Source: Symsagittifera roscoffensis (lineage: Eukaryota; Xenacoelomorpha; Acoela; Convolutidae). From it: 64,000 nt of DNA. Every line of letters starts with the position of its first letter. Within the stretch, counting starts at the first letter, position 1. The notes below the pieces were generated by a model. That model did not search any database and had not been told where the DNA came from. It worked only from the letters and a program-made list of their open reading frames with translations. A program made the translations under genes and the position numbers. The stretch lies in NCBI RefSeq assembly GCF_963678635.1, contig NC_087066.1, positions 13,624,517 to 13,688,516 on the forward strand, given 5' to 3'. Shown here in pieces: positions 1 through 8,943 of this stretch.

Positions 1-236
1 TCTCTCGCATTGCACAACTCGATCCCATACAATTCCGAAGCAGTTGATCCGAGTTGCGAACCAGAAGTTCTTTGTTCACGCCGCTGTTTGAATTTGTTCT
101 CGTCTCTTGCATCCATGCTTGTCGTAGTAACAGTGCTAGTGGAAAGTGAAGAAAGGCAAAAGTGATCGTTGCGAGAAGATACGATCGACAAATATACTAA
201 AACAAGGGGAAAAACAGTTGGGAAGCAATTAAACAT
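1..236 (-). CDS. Secreted basic protein, paralogue 1 (partial, 5' end only)
   Basis: The reading frame starts at the ATG at 236-234 and runs to the left edge of the window without a stop (78 codons). It opens with a signal-peptide-like stretch, MFNCFPTVFPLVLVYLS, followed by a polar region. From there it matches the N-terminal part of the protein encoded at 7559-8330, for example SxELYGIxLCNAR in both. The two genes are direct paralogues about 8.1 kb apart, and homology extends about 130 bp upstream of the start, to position 367. Here the signal peptide is in frame with the rest, so this copy defines the true start. The rest of the gene, including any FNPWRK repeats, lies outside the window. 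Secretion is inferred; no function is recognised. A MITE sits 124 bp upstream of the start codon. Confidence 0.65.
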   Translation of the reverse strand, partial: MFNCFPTVFPLVLVYLSIVSSRNDHFCLSSLSTSTVTTTSMDARDENKFKQRREQRTSGSQLGSTASELYGIELCNAR

Positions 237-359
237 GAAAACTTTAAGATTATATTTCAGAATATCTAAGAATATCTAAGAATTTCAAACTTTGTTATCG
301 TGTTTATCTCATAAACTATTTGGGCAAAAACCATTTTGTGTCAATAGCGGAAGACTAGA

Positions 360-807
360 TCTTTTCAGGCTCTTTTCCAGTGTCCCCCCTTTCAAATTCA
401 ATTTTGAAAAGTCTATTTAACGTTGTCACAATGCAATGAAATTTGACGTGGTGAACAAATCGACAATTCTGAACAGATTTGTTCTTCATACTTTACAGCG
501 TAACATCACGCATTTAGCCGTAATTACACGTAAAACAAATAGAACACTCGGTATTTTGAAAGGGGGGAACTGGCAAGGAGCATCGGCTCTTTTTCCTCCC
601 CCCCCCCCCCACCAGCAAAATTATACTAGTGAAGTTTTGTTCACTTTATCCAAATGTTACAAAAATTGGCATGCGAACTAATTAGGCCATGACAAACATT
701 TTTGGTTTTCATAATTAACCTTGTTAAACCCCTCGTTACACATAAAATTGACGCTTATGTGAGGTGGGGGGGGGTTTGGTAGGAAAAACAGCCGGAGCCT
801 CTTTTCA
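360..807 (+). mobile_element. MITE family A, copy 1, with perfect 8-bp target duplication
   Basis: The element spans 368-799 and is interrupted near its right end by a family B MITE (585-793). It starts GGCTCTTTTCCAGT and ends with the degraded complement CTGGCAAGGAGCC. Direct repeats TCTTTTCA lie at 360-367 and 800-807. The paralogous position beside the second gene copy (8444-8451) has TCTTTTCA once and no element, so it is an empty site. Without the insert the element is about 220 bp. Its body contains the motif TTTGTTCTTCATACTTTA shared by all A copies. No transposase is encoded. An 8-bp duplication fits hAT-like, P-like or Merlin-like cut-and-paste families. Confidence 0.85.
585..793 (+). 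mobile_element. MITE family B inserted inside MITE A copy 1
   Basis: This 209-bp element begins GGCTCTTTTTCC followed by a long C tract and ends with a G tract and GGAAAAACAGCC. It is flanked by GGAGCATC (577-584) and GGAGCCTC (794-801), an 8-bp target duplication with one mismatch that lies within the right end of MITE A. The body contains the family B marker TTAGGCCATGACAAACAT. It is non-coding. Confidence 0.82.
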
Positions 808-1110
808 ACTTTCGAAAAAGAGCCGATAGTGCTTGAAAAAATACTTTGTTAACTGTAATAAACTTACCATTTCTTTGAAATCAATCGATAGTTATTTTTG
901 AATAAAATTTAAAAGGACGTGGGAGAAATTGGTACAACTCTTGGACACTTTCTTGCAAGATGGTTAATTTAAAAATGACTCCCAACTGGAAAACTCTCCG
1001 ACAAAATGTCAACTCCCGCTTTTTAATTGAATTTGTTTATATTTTAAATAAATGAAATTGTTTCAGATGAGAATATTTACATCGAAACTAATTCATAATT
1101 TTGTAATTTT
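808..1110. repeat. Duplicated segment, copy 1 (paired with 8944-9460)
   Basis: This AT-rich stretch (for example GAAAAAATACTTTGTTAACT and GGACACTTTCTTGCAAGATG) reappears at 8944-9132 and 9345-9460. Together with 1-367 versus 8094-8451 it shows that the secreted-protein gene was duplicated with about 1.1 kb of flank. Position 989-996 (GAAAACTC) is the empty site for the family B insertion at 9133. No gene is seen here. Confidence 0.8.
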
Positions 1111-1174
1111 TTTTTTGGCTTTTTGGCTCTTTTTCCTTTTCCCCCCACCTGCAATTGTTTACTAGTAAAGTTAC

Positions 1175-1601
1175 GGCTCTTTTCCAGTCCCCCCTTTCAA
1201 ATTTAATTTTGAAAAGCGTATTTGGCTCTTTTCCAGTCCCCCCTTTCAAAATACCGAGTTTTATGTTTGTTTTACGTGTTATTACGGCTAAATGCGTGAT
1301 GTTACGATGTAAAGTATGAAGAACAAATCTGTTCAAAGTTAACGATTTGTTCACCATGCCAAATTTCATTGCATTATGACACCGTTAAATAAGCTTTTCA
1401 AAATTGAATTTGAAAGGGGGGAACTGGAAAAGAGCCGTTGTCAGAATGCAATGAAATTTTGCGTGGTGAACAAATCGACAACTGTGAACAGATTTGTTCT
1501 TCATACTTTACAGCGTAACATCACGCGTTTAGCCGTAATAACACGTAAAACAAACATAAAACTCGGTATTTGAAAAGGGGGAGGGGAACTGGAAAAGAGC
1601 C
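1175..1601 (+). mobile_element. MITE family A (outer copy), interrupted by a second A copy
   Basis: The two pieces, 1175-1223 and 1437-1601, total 214 bp, the family length. Terminal inverted repeats GGCTCTTTTCCAGT and ACTGGAAAAGAGCC are intact. Flanking AAAGTTAC and GATGTTAC resemble an 8-bp target duplication (6 of 8 bases). It is inserted in a family B element. Confidence 0.75.
1224..1436 (-). mobile_element. MITE family A (inner copy, opposite orientation)
   Basis: A complete 213-bp family A element, inverted relative to the A copy around it, with both GGCTCTTTTCCAGT-type termini. The opposite orientation makes 1224-1601 a strong foldback. No target duplication is visible; the outer copy seems to have lost about 3 bp at the insertion point. 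Confidence 0.8.
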
Positions 1602-1672
1602 GATGTTACTGTTCACATTGTTGGTTACACCATAAAAAAATTGATGCTTATTGATGAGGGGGGAGAAAAAAG

Positions 1673-1947
1673 GGCTCTTTTTCCTCCCCCCCCCCCCACC
1701 TCATTCAAACATGAATTTTATGGTCTAACGAGTGGGGCTCTTTTTCCTTTCCCGCCCACCTCACTCAAACATTATTTTTATGGTCTAACGAGTGGTTTTA
1801 GAAGGTTAAATATGAAGACCAAATATGATTGTCATGGCCTAATTAGTCAATTTGCACGACACTGATGTCAATTTGCATGACAATCAGACAAAGTGAACAG
1901 TAACTTCAATTATAAAATTTTGCAGATGGGGGGAAGGAAAAAGAGCC
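1673..1947 (-). mobile_element. MITE family B, minus-strand copy with partial duplication of one end
   Basis: A complete 212-bp copy lies at 1736-1947 between GGCTCTTTTTCC and GGAAAAAGAGCC. Just left, 1673-1735 repeats its first 62 bp (C tract, CACCTCA, TATGGTCTAACGAGTGG). That is either a truncated second insertion or an end duplication. No clear target duplication. Confidence 0.7.
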
Positions 1948-1984
1948 GGAAAAAGATCCAGGAAAATAAAACAGGAGACCCTGT

Positions 1985-2310
1985 TCAAAATGTTGTTGCA
2001 TGTGGAGCAGTTGCCCTCGGTCTCTTGACCTTGAACCTCGTAGTCTCTTGATTTTTAAGGGCGGGTTTGTATTGTTAAAAATGTTGTTGCATGTGGAGCA
2101 GTTGCCCCTCGGTCTCTTGACCTTGAACCCCGTAGTCTCTTGATTTGTAAGGGCGGGTACAATCGCCATTCCCACATGGGGGCTTGCAAACGCAGTTATT
2201 ATCGTATCCCTGGCCCGAAGCGTATGTACAGTTTTTGGTTACAGTCATACACCTCAGTCTCTTGACCTTGAACCCCGTAGTCTTTTAATTTGCACGGGCG
2301 GGTATGACTG
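1985..2310. repeat. Three spaced copies of an ~80-bp motif
   Basis: The phrase CGGTCTCTTGACCTTGAACC followed by CCGTAGTCTCTTGATTT and GGGCGGGT occurs at about 2016-2067, 2111-2160 and 2252-2305. The first two are preceded by AATGTTGTTGCATGTGGAG. Copies two and three are separated by a different spacer. No coding potential is evident. Confidence 0.75.
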
Positions 2311-2591
2311 GAGCTTTTCATTCCGCAAATAGGAAGCTGTTAGGATCTAGACACGTAGAGGGTCACTTGGACGTTTGAAGCGCAGGGCTTCAACTACTCC
2401 ACACCAATCAGCCCTACAGATAGCTATGAGATTGGAACCCTCAATCTTTCGATCATATTTAGCCATCCTTCATTGCAAAAGTCGTAGCCCTAGGTCCGGT
2501 CCCTTATTGCTCCAAAAAATTGTTCCAAACCCTCCGTTTCTCTTTGTTTCCTGCTAAACAGTATAAACAGGCGGTTGATAACGCAGGGTTC

Positions 2592-2960
2592 TCATTGAAA
2601 AGTGTCCACCGCTAATTTCCATAGCTCAGCAAAAACTATATCCACCATCTTATTTCTAGGATACTTTTGGTAGACATACCTTCGGCCCTGTTTTCCTAAG
2701 GACAAGAACAATTTCGACTCCAATCTTTTGTCTGATTCACCCCAGATGCTTCCTTTGAATAAGCGCTTCTCCTCTTCTGTCCGACGGTTTTCCTCGTCTC
2801 TCCACGCTCTGATTGCTGTAATGTTACAATCTTCTCTCTTGTTTCGTGTCGGGTCATCTTTTGTATCTACTGGTTCCGCTAGCGTTGGGTATACAGTTTT
2901 TGGTAACGCATTCTCATCCAATAGAACTTCTATCTCCATCTCCTCTTCCGCTATTACCAC
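2592..2960 (-). pseudogene. Retrotransposon Gag-like remnant
   Basis: An open frame of 122 codons with an acidic N-terminal half, a charged helix (AWRDEENRRTEEEKRLF) and then KLFLSLGKQGRRYVYQKYP. That last block resembles the capsid region of Ty3/Gypsy-type Gag proteins, which often carry FLxLGxxGRR. No protease or RT follows on either side, so it is an isolated fragment. Assignment rests on motif memory only. Confidence 0.45.
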
Positions 2961-2999
2961 CTGTTGAAACCTCTGTGCCTAGTCTTCCCAGTGGTAGTG

Positions 3000-3980
3000 A
3001 GGATTCCTGAGCTTGATTGTGCAAGAATACGTCTAAGCCTTGGCGGCTCAATACTGTTTGTGACTGCGGCATTTGGAAGTAATCTAGTGGTCATATAACA
3101 GCGTAGCGTAGTATCAAAACCTAAAAAAGTTAACTTGATTTCATACGAACACCGTCGCCAGACTTTAGTAACATCTTCATATTTCTTGGTGATTATGAGT
3201 TGTAGCCAATGTTGAATGTTTCTACGGCCCAGTAGCCATCATATGAAATGTAAACATTCTGAGCCTCAGACAATTCTCAGCTAAAAAATGATGTAAGAAC
3301 AAACTCAATTCGCTCGAAACATCAAATTTTCTAGCTATGCAGAGAAAATGTAAATTGCAACTCGTGCGTAATGATGTGGTACATTTACAGACTGAAACAT
3401 AAGCTGCCCGAAACGAAGCGAGTCTACAGATCCTAATGTATTTACAACCCCTGGAAGCAAACCCGATAAAAATATTTCAAATGAGTACACACAATAACAA
3501 CAACGGTGACAACGTTTGACGGCGGTATCGAAGGTGAAAGGGTTGATAAGGGACGTTTCGGAAGCCGAATGACTCGGAACAGCCACGCAAAAAGGGTCGA
3601 ACTGAGTTAGTTGTTTTAAGGGTCAGACAAGTGATATCAACTGATGCAAAAAGATTAATAATTACTTTTTTTCACTCTCGTCGCAAAGAAAACACTGGAA
3701 TTTTTAATCGAATATTTGTGCATTTTTTCGATTGCTTTTTTTGAATAACTTTTACCAATGTTAGTTGTTTAATTTGAGTAAATAATTTTTCTCTAAGAAA
3801 ACACTGGTGCCTCTACAATTGCAAGTACAAAATATAAAAAAAACATGACTAGAAAAGTAAAAATTATTGAAGCAAAAACTAGTCTGAGTTAGCTGAATTT
3901 GAAGCTCTCTATATGAGGTTTGGATCGAAGCCCGCGACTGATCTCCGCACTTTCGAAGCCGCGCCAAATTTCATTCCCGC
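3000..3980. other. No recognised gene
   Basis: Mixed-composition DNA without a convincing coding frame, RNA gene or repeat boundary. Short open frames on the minus strand at 3335-3586 and 3761-3967 show no recognisable motif. Confidence 0.5.
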
Positions 3981-3982
3981 GA

Positions 3983-4374
3983 TCAAAAATTTAGACAAAA
4001 TTTTAAAGTGACGATAGTTTGGAAAAAGTTAGGTGCGATATATGTTATTTTAGTCACACAATAGTCAGGAAACTTGAAGCGCTTTTCTTCGAACTTCAAT
4101 CGCGGTTGCCCAGAAAAAGCATCGCGATAGTGTAACATTTTTTTTTTGCGAAAGGGGAGGAGAGACTGTTCAATTGATCCCAAATTTCGGCTACCTTTGT
4201 GTTAACACAAACCACGAGCATGATCTGGGCGATAAAGTTCAGCGACGTCAAATAAAATGAAATTAGTCTTGCAAAGTTGAACTTTTTCTGGTAAGGTGGA
4301 ACAAAGCCGAATAAAACCGACATAAGTCTGGTAAATTCACCTATGAAGAAAAAAATCAGGAAACTTCGGGCCAA
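3983..4374 (-). pseudogene. Possible gustatory-receptor-like membrane protein fragment, frameshifted
   Basis: The first frame (4374 to 4096) is rich in hydrophobic segments: FLIFFFIGEF, then SFYLTSLNFIAQIMLVVCVN, followed by a charged loop, KVAEIWDQLNSL. Reading shifts at the long T run near 4138-4146 into a second frame (to 3983) with KFEEKRFKFPDYCVTKITYI and another hydrophobic stretch. Hydrophobic helices followed by a short charged loop recall invertebrate 7TM gustatory receptor families, but the signature C-terminal TYxxxxxQF motif is absent. It could be chance hydrophobic coding of AT-rich DNA. The frameshift sits in a homopolymer and could be an assembly error. Confidence 0.25.
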
Positions 4375-4479
4375 ACTGAATAAAATTTAACACAACTTGA
4401 AGAAGTCGATTAAACTTGTTTCCTTTTGAACAAATTGAAAGCAGATATTAATCGACTCAAAAAATTTTGGGCTCGTTTG

Positions 4480-4707
4480 GGCTCTATTCCAGTTTCCCAC
4501 CGCCCTCGTAACATTACAAAATAAAAAACGGTTCGAAAAAAATTGTTTTGCAAACAAGCATTTTGCATGTTAAGAAATATTGTAAAAATTCGCTTACCTG
4601 CTCATGCTGACACATTTTGATGCAGTGTATAAAATGAAAAGATATTTTCAATAGACTTTCATAATTGGGTTTCAGAAAAAATAGAAAGAGGGAACTGGAA
4701 AAGAGCC
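4480..4707 (+). mobile_element. MITE family C, copy 1
   Basis: A 228-bp element with termini GGCTCTATTCCAGTTTCCC and GGGAACTGGAAAAGAGCC. Its body (CATGTTAAGAAATATTGTAAAA, then CTGCTCATGCTGACACATTTT) is shared with 7150-7364 and 8714-8925 but not with families A or B. No clear target duplication. Confidence 0.78.
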
Positions 4708-4724
4708 AATTTTTGGGGCGCATA

Positions 4725-5062
4725 CAGTCGAAGAGATGCTTTTTTATCGCGCAAAATTGCAGTGAGATGTATTGGTCGCAGAAAATTGCAAAATATCTAT
4801 AATGTCTGTCGCACAAGATTATCGAAAAATCCTTGGTCGCGCAGTGGCACACATTTTTTGGTAGTGCGATTTTGAATTTTGCGCAAAGTTGCTAAGAAAA
4901 GAGAAAATTTTGTTGCGCAGAATCGCAATATATCAAAGTTGCGCACAGGTTTTTGGTAGCGCAAAGTCGAGACACCCACTGTTTGAATCGCGATAGTCGC
5001 AGCATACATTTTTTGGACCGCGCAAGGTCCTGAGGTCTTTTCTGGGCCGCAACAAAATCGCC
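4725..5062. repeat. Degenerate GCGCA/TCGCA-rich repeat tract
   Basis: Motifs such as TCGCGCA, GTCGCAGAA and GCGCAAAATTGC recur at irregular spacing. The open frames on the minus strand through this stretch merely translate the repeat. It ends directly at the tRNA-Pro pseudogene. Confidence 0.55.
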
Positions 5063-5067
5063 GCAAC

Positions 5068-5139
5068 GTTAGAGTGATCTAGGGTTATGATTGTCGCCTC
5101 GGGTGCGAGAGCTCCAGAATTCAAGGCCCGGATGTCCTC
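5068..5139 (+). pseudogene. tRNA-Pro(CGG) pseudogene
   Basis: The sequence follows the intact tRNA-Pro at 6223-6294 almost base for base through the D arm (TCTAGGG-TATGAT), the anticodon arm (GTCGCCTCGGGTGCGAG, anticodon CGG kept) and the T arm (TTCAAG-CCCGG). The 5' acceptor strand no longer pairs with the 3' strand, and the B box is changed (GAATTCAAGGCC). It lies on the opposite strand from the intact gene, about 1.1 kb away. Confidence 0.8.
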
Positions 5140-5159
5140 TTTATTTCAAATAGGTGTCT

Positions 5160-5390
5160 TTAACTATTTGCCTTTTTTTCCACTTTACCCCACCTTTAAT
5201 TTCATTTATTGGAAACTGCTGTAGCGTTGACACAATTCAATGAAGTTTGGCTTTTGAACAAACAAACATTCGCTCTTCGCATCTTACAGATTTGCTTTCC
5301 ATACCTTACAATGTAAAACTGCTTGTTTAGCCATAATAAGCTAAAAATAATAAAAAATGTGAAAAGTGGGAAGAATGGAGGAGCCGACCA
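5160..5390 (+). mobile_element. Diverged MITE family A relic
   Basis: Degraded family A body: GTTGACACAATTCAATGAAG, then CCATACCTTACAATGTAA and TTTAGCCATAATAAG, preceded by a CCCCACC tract. Termini are not recognisable. Confidence 0.5.
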
Positions 5391-5459
5391 TTTTCATCTA
5401 CTGCAACTCAAAAGTCTTTGCTCGCTCAAGTCATAGAGCTCAGCCTAATAACCAGGCTT

Positions 5460-6130
5460 GACAAAAAATATTTGTCATACAAATTCTGACAATGAAAAAA
5501 TGCTTATCATACTATTTTATACTATTTCATGAGCTCAAAAAATAGTAAGAAACGAGCAAAATAATTGTTTATTTCATTTATGAAATTTAGTTTTCAGCAA
5601 TTTTTTACACACTGGAAGTAAGCTTTTTCTTTAACCTTTTCATTCTCAAAAATATATGAAAAAGGTATGAGAAGCAATTTTGTTTATAGTATGAAACTGT
5701 ATGATAAGCCTTTTTTCCATAGAATGAAATGGTATGATAACCATGTTTTCATACTATGAAGTTTTATGAAAAGCATTTTTTTTCAATTTATGAAACTGGT
5801 TGAAATCCTGTTTTTGCATTGTTGAAACTTTAAATTGTGAAAAAAATTTTGAAAGAAAATAGTGAAATTTTGAAAGAAAATTTCTACAAAGAAAAACGTT
5901 TGTCATGAAAATTCCATACATGAAAAAGACATGATAAGCATTTTAATCCAAAAAAAATTGTTTTAATCAATTTTAATTAGAAAAAAATCCAACAAAAAAA
6001 TATGTACTAGAAGTCTTTGGAATAAGTTTAAATTTTTGTATGAAAACTGTATTTTTTTTATAGAAATTAAATTTTTTTTCATAGACGCCATATATGAAAG
6101 TGTATGATAAGCATTTTTTTTATGGACGTC
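5460..6130. repeat. AT-rich degenerate minisatellite
   Basis: The phrase TATGA(T/A)AAGCATTTTTTT followed by ATGAAA recurs about every 45-60 bp, for example near 5510, 5700, 5740, 5770, 5930 and 6110. No coding frame crosses it. Confidence 0.6.
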
Positions 6131-6222
6131 AACGCGGGAAATTTTCTTAGCGGGTTCTAAAACAGGAACGAGCCCAGACTTTTGAGCTCGGTCAAAAGGC
6201 TAAAGGCTTAATTTCAAATAAT

Positions 6223-6294
6223 GGGGACAGCCGGGACTTGAACCCGGGACCTCTCGCACCCGAAGCGAGAATCATACCCCTAGACCACTGTCCC
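6223..6294 (-). tRNA. tRNA-Pro, anticodon CGG
   Basis: The minus strand folds as a full cloverleaf of 72 nt. The acceptor stem GGGACAG pairs with CTGTCCC, and the discriminator base is C, as is usual for eukaryotic tRNA-Pro. The anticodon arm is CTCGC-TTCGGGT-GCGAG with anticodon CGG at 6262-6260, and the T arm is CCCGGGTTCAAGTCCCGG. The internal Pol III promoter is intact: A box TGGTCTAGGGGTATG and B box GGTTCAAGTCC. A TTTT run lies about 27 bp downstream (complement of 6194-6197). It decodes CCG codons. Confidence 0.96.
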
Positions 6295-6319
6295 TCTCGA
6301 TTTAAGGAATATCGTTTCT

Positions 6320-7090
6320 ATCAGACTTTGCTCGCTTAACCGACTAAGGTTTTTTTCTTGGCCATCACGAGGCCAAACTGTGCATTTTGTGAATTGTAAG
6401 TGGATTGCACAACAAGGACGCTCCCTTTACTCTTCTTTCGTTCTTCGATTTGTTTTATCGTCCCGACAAAAACATAATATGTTTAAAGACTTGTTTCTGG
6501 AATCCAGGAACATACAGACACAAAGTTGTGCGCCTATCCAGTGCACAATTTGGCCTCGTTATGGCTTTCAAACTTTTATATTAGTACTAATATTCACCTT
6601 TTACCTTATAAAATTAACAGAATTATTTTTCTGTTAATAACCTGTGATAACTCGTCATTTCATTGATTTAAAACTAGCACTTTTTTCTGTTGTTGGACTA
6701 TACAAAAAAGGATTTCACAGGAAAAATTTCGGATCTTTTTACTGAGCCAGGAGGGGGATAATTTTGTTCGCATTGTCCGGTTGTTAAAAAAATTGTCATG
6801 CGGTCAAATTGGGCTATTATAGAAATGATGTCTATGCGAGTAGGGGATGGGGAGAGAAAAAAAAGGCAAATGTGGGACGGAAAACGGGAAAGAGCCATTT
6901 TTTTATTGCGCCGAAATTGTTTTATTTGAGTTTTTTTTACATTTTTACTTCTACGCAATCGCGCAGATTAAAAAGTGCTACAAATTATATTAGTTTTCAA
7001 AAATTACACAACCTGCTTTCTTAACTCAGTTCATAGTTAACATGGCTCTCTCAACAACACATTTCAAAACATCTTTATTCATAGTTAATT
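6320..7090. other. Mostly non-coding; diverged MITE B relic at about 6733-6897
   Basis: TTCGCATTGTCCGGTTGT ... AAATTGTCATGCGG and a terminal GGAAAGAGCC at the right end match the family B order in diverged form. No gene is recognised in the remainder. Confidence 0.4.
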
Positions 7091-7095
7091 TACCT

Positions 7096-7425
7096 ATTTT
7101 TACGGCTGAATGTGTGATGTTACAAAGTTTGGTATGAAGAACAAATATGGGCTCTTTTCCAGTTCCCCCTTTGTGAAATTATAAAAAAAGATGTTCAAAA
7201 ATTTTTCACACGGCAATTTTCATGTTAAAAATGTTGTGAAAATTTGTTCAGCTGTTCACGCTGACACGTTTTATTGCAGTTTATAACATTAAAAATTATT
7301 TTAAAAAGACTTTCATGTTATGAATTTCAGAAAAAATGAAAGAGGGGACAACTGGAAAAGAGCCCAAATTTGTTCACAATTGTTTCGTTGTGCCAAATTT
7401 TGTTGCATTATGACAATGATAAGTT
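7096..7425 (-). mobile_element. MITE family A copy interrupted by a family C element
   Basis: Left part CGGCTGAATGTGTGATGTTA and right part GTGCCAAATTTTGTTGCATT are the two halves of a family A body on the minus strand. They are separated by the C element at 7150-7364. The outer termini are degraded. Confidence 0.65.
7150..7364 (+). mobile_element. MITE family C, copy 2, with 8-bp target duplication
   Basis: This 215-bp element has termini GGCTCTTTTCCAGTTCCCCC and ACAACTGGAAAAGAGCC. The flanks CAAATATG (7142-7149) and CAAATTTG (7365-7372) are an 8-bp duplication with one mismatch. The site corresponds to CAAATCTG in intact family A elements, so the pre-insertion site is known. Confidence 0.85.
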
Positions 7426-7558
7426 GGGGGTTTTTCGAAACATTTATTGAAAAACTCAAAGCTGAAGTAAAAAAGGCACTTAAATTTTGGAATTTAGTTT
7501 CTCATTTTGGTTTCTCTTCCAATCATTTTTATATCAAAAACTAAAAAAAAACAACCAC

Positions 7559-8330
7559 TCAAATCATACCAGGGCATGTTTTTCGTACCTTGTACGGACT
7601 CTGCTCAAGACTCTTTGAATACATATCTTTTGAAGTAGGCTCCTTTGAACAAAGAGATGTTTCCGAGATACGTGAAAGAACATTTCCATCACTTTTCTCC
7701 GACTTCCTCCATGGGTTAAACGACCGGCTTGTCAAACTTTTAGATTTCCTCCACGGATTGAAAGTCCTTTTGGATATCTTTTCTGCTTTTCTCCAGGGGT
7801 TAAATTGCTTCACTGTTGCTGGCGTTGATGATGACAACCTTTCTGTCTTCAAGTTTCTTCTTTTAGCCGTTTTCTCTGACCTTTTCTTGCTCTTGTTTCG
7901 TTTACAAGGTGTTTGCTTCTTATTAACTTTACTCTTTTCGACATTTTTTGTCTTCTTCTTACCAATTTGGTTTGTTTCACCAATTAAATCTGTCGTTTTG
8001 AGCCTCAATGGCGGAGCTACTGGTCTTGCAATGCAATGTTGGGTTTGGTTCTGAGTTCTTGCGACAATTGAGCCGATTGAATTGCTTCTCGTTTCTCTCG
8101 CATTGCACAAATCGATCCCATACAATTCCGCAGCAATTGGTCCGAGTTGCGAACTAGAAGTTCTTCGTTCGTGCGGCTGTATGAATTTGTTCTCGTCTCT
8201 TCGATGCAAGCCTGTCGTAGTAACAGTGCTAGAGGAAAGTGAAGAAAGGCGAAATTGATCGTTGCGAGAAGATACGATCAATAAATATACTAAAACAAGA
8301 GAAAAAAACAGTTGGGAAGCAATTAAACAT
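7559..8330 (-). CDS. Secreted basic protein with three FNPWRK repeats, paralogue 2
   Basis: The main frame (8281 to 7559) encodes about 240 residues ending KTCPGMI. By comparison with the paralogue at 1-236, translation should begin at the ATG at 8330-8328 with the same signal peptide. Here a one-base expansion of an A run (7 A at 8302-8308) puts the signal peptide out of frame; this is either a real lesion or a homopolymer error. After a polar region comes a strongly basic block (KRNKSKKRSEKTAKRR) resembling a bipartite nuclear localisation signal. The motif FNPWRK follows three times within about 40 residues. Dibasic sites near the repeats could allow precursor cleavage. A peptide-precursor or secreted DNA/RNA-binding role is only a guess. 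No introns are needed. Confidence 0.6.
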
Positions 8331-8451
8331 GAAAACTTTCATATTATTTTTCAGCATATCTAAGAATTTCAAACTTTGTTATCGTGTTTATCTCTTGAAC
8401 CATTTGAGCAAAAACCATTTTGTGCCAATAGCAGAAGTCTAGATCTTTTCA
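8094..8451. repeat. Duplicated segment, copy 2 (paired with 1-367)
   Basis: It is collinear with 1-367 and covers the 5' coding region and promoter-proximal flank of the secreted-protein gene. It ends at TCTTTTCA, the uninterrupted target site for the MITE A/B insertion seen in copy 1. From about 8466 to 8942 this copy carries different DNA, including the family C element. Confidence 0.85.
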
Positions 8452-8713
8452 AATTTCGCAGAAGAGTATGTTTTTGCTCTTGTACACGTGTTCTTTCACG
8501 ACAAAATATGCATGAAATTTGAAATATTGTAACGCATGAATCAAAAAAAGAAATAAATTGCATAGTTTCGCGCAATTTTCCGGGCTCTTTCACAATTTTC
8601 CGGCATTTTTCCCTCAGAAAGAGCAAAACAATACTCTTCAACTTTTGGAACATAGTTGAAGATGGCCTCGGGGACCAAATTGCCGCACTCGGGCACATCG
8701 TGCTCTCAGGCCG

Positions 8714-8925
8714 GGCTCTTTTTCTCTCGGGCATCTCTCAATTTGAAAACAGAGCTGTTTCAAAAATTGTTCACACGGCATTTGCATGTAAGAAATGTTT
8801 TGAAAATTTGTTCACCTGTTCACGTTGACATGTTTTAATGGAGTTTATAACATGAAAAGTAATTTTAAATAAGTTTTCATTTATTAAGTTACCGAAAATA
8901 TCAAGGGGGGAACTGGAAAAGAGCC
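8714..8925 (+). mobile_element. MITE family C, copy 3
   Basis: Termini are GGCTCTTTTTCTC (diverged) and GGGGAACTGGAAAAGAGCC. The body ACACGGCATTTGCATGTAAG ... CTGTTCACGTTGACATG matches the other C copies. No target duplication is visible. Confidence 0.72.
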
Positions 8926-8943
8926 CATTGTTCTAACTACTAC

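Larger units (their letters stand above)
1125..1672 (+). mobile_element. MITE family B, outermost shell of a three-level nest
   Basis: Its left part is 1125-1174 (GGCTCTTTTTCC, C tract, then ACTAGTAAAG) and its right part 1602-1672 (GTTCACATTG ... TTACACCATAAAA). Joined, they follow the family B body order. Between them sits an A element with its own nested A element. The right end is degraded and abuts another B fragment. Flanks GGCTTTTT (1117-1124) and GGCTCTTT (1673-1680) could be a degraded target duplication. Confidence 0.65.
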
